From contig CAMPIL010000165.1 of NCBI GenBank assembly GCA_946886375.1, positions 1 to 7,926 of the forward strand: 7,926 bases of DNA. Reading direction: 5' to 3'. A program made the translations under genes and the position numbers. Position 1 is the first letter of the stretch. Every line of letters begins with the position of its first letter. Of the stretch, positions 6,456 to 7,926 are shown piece by piece. The stretch is from an uncultured Phycisphaerales bacterium (GTDB taxonomy: Bacteria > Planctomycetota > Phycisphaerae > Phycisphaerales > SM1A02). The notes beneath the pieces are model-generated. The model had not been told where the DNA came from, ran no database searches, and was given only the letters and a program-made list of their open reading frames with translations.

Positions 6456-6886
6456 GCCCGTTTCTCCTGAAGAAACTGCTTCATGGCGTGAAGCGTCGTC
6501 TCGCCCACGTGATGCTCGATGCCCTCGGCGTCGCGTTCGGCATCGGCGGTCGGCACGCCGATGGCAAGCAGAAACGCAAGCACCGTTTCGTGCCGCTGAC
6601 GCGTCAGCGCCGCCAGCCGCTCACCCTTGGCGGTCAGGCGGATCGGGCGGTAGGGCTCGGTTTCCACCAGGTTTTGCTCCTGCAGTCGAAAGATGATCCG
6701 GCTGACTGTCACGTGCGAAACGCCCAGGTGAGTGGCAAGGTCTTTCACCCGGCATTCACCCTGACGATGCACGATGTCCGAGACGGCTTCGACGTAGTCC
6801 TGCGCAGTCTCGGTGGAATGATCGGCCCGCACCTTGTTGAAGGTGCTGGCGGTTCGCGGCGGCTTTCGTGTGGGAAGCAGATTCAT
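6452..6886 (-). CDS. mntR: Manganese-responsive repressor MntR
   Basis: A 144-residue DtxR/MntR-family regulator with an N-terminal winged helix (about 28-85: LATHLGVSHVTVSRIIFRLQEQNLV, then IRLTAKGE) and a C-terminal dimerisation domain. It is short, lacking the SH3-like third domain of DtxR. All residues equivalent to B. subtilis MntR ligands are present: D30 and E33 (DYVE), H99 (RHETV), E121, E124 and H125 (DAEGIEHHV), pointing to Mn(II) rather than Fe(II) sensing. The overall sequence is close in pattern to E. coli MntR. The frame also opens at an ATG at 6910, but that codon lies inside the operator and -10 box, so the ATG at 6886 is chosen. It heads the operon, probably represses it with Mn, and is coupled to the barrel gene by a 4-nt overlap. 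Confidence 0.93.
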   Translation of the reverse strand: MNLLPTRKPPRTASTFNKVRADHSTETAQDYVEAVSDIVHRQGECRVKDLATHLGVSHVTVSRIIFRLQEQNLVETEPYRPIRLTAKGERLAALTRQRHETVLAFLLAIGVPTADAERDAEGIEHHVGETTLHAMKQFLQEKRA

Positions 6887-6900
6887 GGCGGAACAGAACG

Positions 6901-6920
6901 ATTGTAGCATAGGCTACAAT
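6901..6920. promoter_or_regulatory. MntR operator
   Basis: A perfect 20-bp inverted repeat, ATTGTAGC-atag-GCTACAAT. Its core TAGC-N4-GCTA is the same as in the known E. coli MntR box (AAACATAGC-N4-GCTATGTTT). It covers the -10 box and most of the -35/-10 spacer of the mntR promoter, so bound MntR would block RNA polymerase. Confidence 0.85.
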
Positions 6921-6928
6921 TCCGCCAA
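6901..6928 (-). promoter_or_regulatory. mntR: Promoter of the mntR-led operon
   Basis: On the minus strand, -35 TTGGCG (6928-6923) and -10 TACAAT (6906-6901) are 16 bases apart. Transcription would start near 6894, giving a leader of only about eight bases before the ATG at 6886; the message is nearly leaderless, in line with no Shine-Dalgarno being visible. Confidence 0.6.
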
Positions 6929-6996
6929 ATGAAAATCTCCACATACCTGATTAGGTCATTTTCCCGAGAATAATTGCTGAGCGTCCGTCGCTCCCG

Positions 6997-7010
6997 GTAG
7001 CGATGGCTAC
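6997..7010. promoter_or_regulatory. Second MntR-like box
   Basis: GTAGC-gatg-GCTAC repeats the 14-bp core of the operator at 6904-6917 with identical arms and spacer length. The outer bases (CCG left, TTT right) are not symmetric, so it is a weaker site. It lies 67 bp before the glycosyltransferase start and about 80 bp from the first box. Confidence 0.5.
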
Positions 7011-7057
7011 TTTATGGCTTTGGCGGATCGCCTCGGCAGGCCGGGTGACGGCTCTGC

Positions 7058-7063
7058 TATGCT
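7058..7063 (+). promoter_or_regulatory. Possible -10 box of the glycosyltransferase gene
   Basis: TATGCT lies 14 bases before the preferred ATG at 7078. No convincing -35 box is found at the right distance, so the assignment is weak. If correct, the message would be nearly leaderless. Confidence 0.25.
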
Positions 7064-7077
7064 GCGGCTGGTTGCCT

Positions 7078-7770
7078 ATGGCTGATGCGTTGGTTTCCAT
7101 CATCGTTCCCACGTACCGCAGGCCGGCCGCACTCGCGGCGTGCCTGGAATCGATCGCCTGCACGGTGAAACTGCCGCACGAGGTCATCTGCGTCGCGGTG
7201 GCGGATGATGAGCCAACGGTGACGTTGTTGCGCGCTCAGCCAGTCACGCTGATCATCCAGCCGACGCGCGGCGGGGCGGTGCAGGCGATGAACATGGGGT
7301 TTCGCGCAGCGCGCGGCGAGTACCTCATTCAGATCAACGATGATTGCCGATTGCTGCCGTATTCGGTCGCCAACGCGGCGCGGTTTCTGGAAGCGCCCGC
7401 GCACGCCGATGTCGGCCAGGCGGCGTTCTTTCACGACAGCCCGGTCCGGCGGAATGTGCACGCGCAGATTCAGGTGGAAGACGTGTGGTACTTCGTCTGC
7501 CACGTGCGCGGTTTGTGCTACGCGAACTTCGGCCTGGCGCGGCGATCGCTCTACGAGCGATTGAATTATTTCGATGAGCGATACTTCATGTACGGCGCGG
7601 ACCCGGATTTTTCGTTGAAGGTCTGGCACGAAGCGAAACAGCGCGTGGAGCCGTGCCCCGGCGCGCTGCTTCATCACGATGAATTGAACGATGAGCGAGG
7701 CGCAGCCGAGCGCGCGGCCCAGGCCGCGGATAACCGAAAGTTGTTCGCCAAGTGGGATTTGGACCAGTGA
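7078..7770 (+). CDS. Family 2 glycosyltransferase
   Basis: A 230-residue GT-A fold glycosyltransferase of family GT2, which transfers a sugar from a nucleotide-sugar donor, typically onto a polysaccharide or lipid precursor. VSIIVPTYRRP (6-16) is the first strand and nucleotide-binding loop; GAVQAMNMGFRAARGEYLIQINDD (66-89) leads to the metal-binding D-x-D-like NDD (87-89); FDERYFMYGADPDFSLKVW (155-172 region) gives the acceptor-side acidic motif. The frame also opens at an ATG at 7003, but that codon lies within the second MntR-like box and adds 25 residues ahead of the usual first strand; ATG 7078 is preferred although no strong Shine-Dalgarno is seen. The protein is short for GT2 and ends soon after the catalytic domain, with no membrane segment. 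It stands alone between mntR and a tRNA gene; acceptor unknown. Confidence 0.88.
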   Translation: MADALVSIIVPTYRRPAALAACLESIACTVKLPHEVICVAVADDEPTVTLLRAQPVTLIIQPTRGGAVQAMNMGFRAARGEYLIQINDDCRLLPYSVANAARFLEAPAHADVGQAAFFHDSPVRRNVHAQIQVEDVWYFVCHVRGLCYANFGLARRSLYERLNYFDERYFMYGADPDFSLKVWHEAKQRVEPCPGALLHHDELNDERGAAERAAQAADNRKLFAKWDLDQ

Positions 7771-7869
7771 ATCACGGGCGGCGTCCAAATCGCTTCGTGC
7801 GCTCTCGCCGCGATGCTGTCGTGTTGCATCGCCTCCATCTGTGTTCAACTGCGGTTTGGATCCCTGCTC

Positions 7870-7875
7870 TAGAAT
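7870..7875 (+). promoter_or_regulatory. Possible -10 box of the tRNA-Leu gene
   Basis: TAGAAT lies ten bases before the tRNA 5' end. The best -35 candidate, TTCAAC (7844-7849), is 20 bases away, which is long, so the promoter is tentative. Confidence 0.3.
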
Positions 7876-7885
7876 CATCAGTCAC

Positions 7886-7926
7886 GGGCCCGTGGCGGAA
7901 CTGGCAGACGCAGCGGACTTAAAATC
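7886..7926 (+). tRNA. tRNA-Leu (UAA), 5' part, cut by window end
   Basis: Acceptor strand GGGCCCG (7886-7892), T8, D-arm GCG (7895-7897 region) pairing with CGC (7909-7911) around the A-A...GGCAGA loop, then anticodon stem GCGGA (7913-7917) and loop CTTAAAA (7918-7924) with anticodon TAA at 7920-7922. The GGCGGAACTGGCAGACGC segment is typical of leucine tRNAs with their long variable arm. The 3' half lies outside the window. Confidence 0.92.

Noticed and set aside
6988..7003. Terminator or riboswitch stem (TCGCT with AGCGA)
   Set aside because: Only 5 bp, no T-run, and it overlaps the better-supported GTAGC-N4-GCTAC palindrome.
7057..7878. 273-codon minus-strand frame
   Set aside because: It is antisense to the glycosyltransferase, whose GT2 motifs are clear, and runs almost to the tRNA-Leu gene; no domain is visible.

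Overview
The window looks like a GC-rich chromosome of a diderm bacterium. A planctomycete-like (Phycisphaerae-type) origin is my best guess. It rests on the permease fused to a DtxR-type regulator, the beta-barrel protein inside a metal-uptake operon and general recollection of such genomes; no 16S rRNA or other taxonomic marker is present.

The centre (6886 down to 1096, minus strand) is a six-gene metal-uptake operon, most likely for manganese: mntR (Mn-sensing repressor), an outer-membrane beta-barrel protein, a TroA/ZnuA-type substrate-binding lipoprotein, an ABC ATPase, an ABC-3 permease carrying a C-terminal DtxR-like domain, and a second ABC-3 permease. Neighbouring genes overlap by 4 and 1 nt or are separated by 15, 66 and 192 nt. 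The first gene is preceded by a palindrome with the same TAGC-N4-GCTA core as the E. coli MntR box, placed between and over the -35 and -10 elements, so the operon is probably repressed by its own first product when metal is plentiful. The proposed path is: barrel across the outer membrane, lipoprotein capture, permease pair plus ATPase across the inner membrane, with metal sensed by MntR (transcription) and possibly by the fused domain (transport activity).

The operon contains two structural oddities. A short GC-rich hairpin separates the binding-protein gene from the ATPase gene, and a pair of inverted octanucleotide arrays fills the gap before the last permease gene.

Left of the operon (1-1053, plus strand) is a 448-nt stretch without a gene. 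It holds two diverged copies of a roughly 105-nt element that can form an RNA-like two-helix structure and ends in a GTAC-centred palindrome. It is followed by an OsmC/Ohr-family peroxide-reductase gene and a 50-codon gene whose TTG start overlaps the osmC stop. These converge with the operon.

Right of the operon, a short family-2 glycosyltransferase gene (7078-7770, plus) is divergent from mntR. The shared intergenic region carries a second GTAGC-N4-GCTAC palindrome nearer the glycosyltransferase. The window ends inside a tRNA-Leu(UAA) gene.
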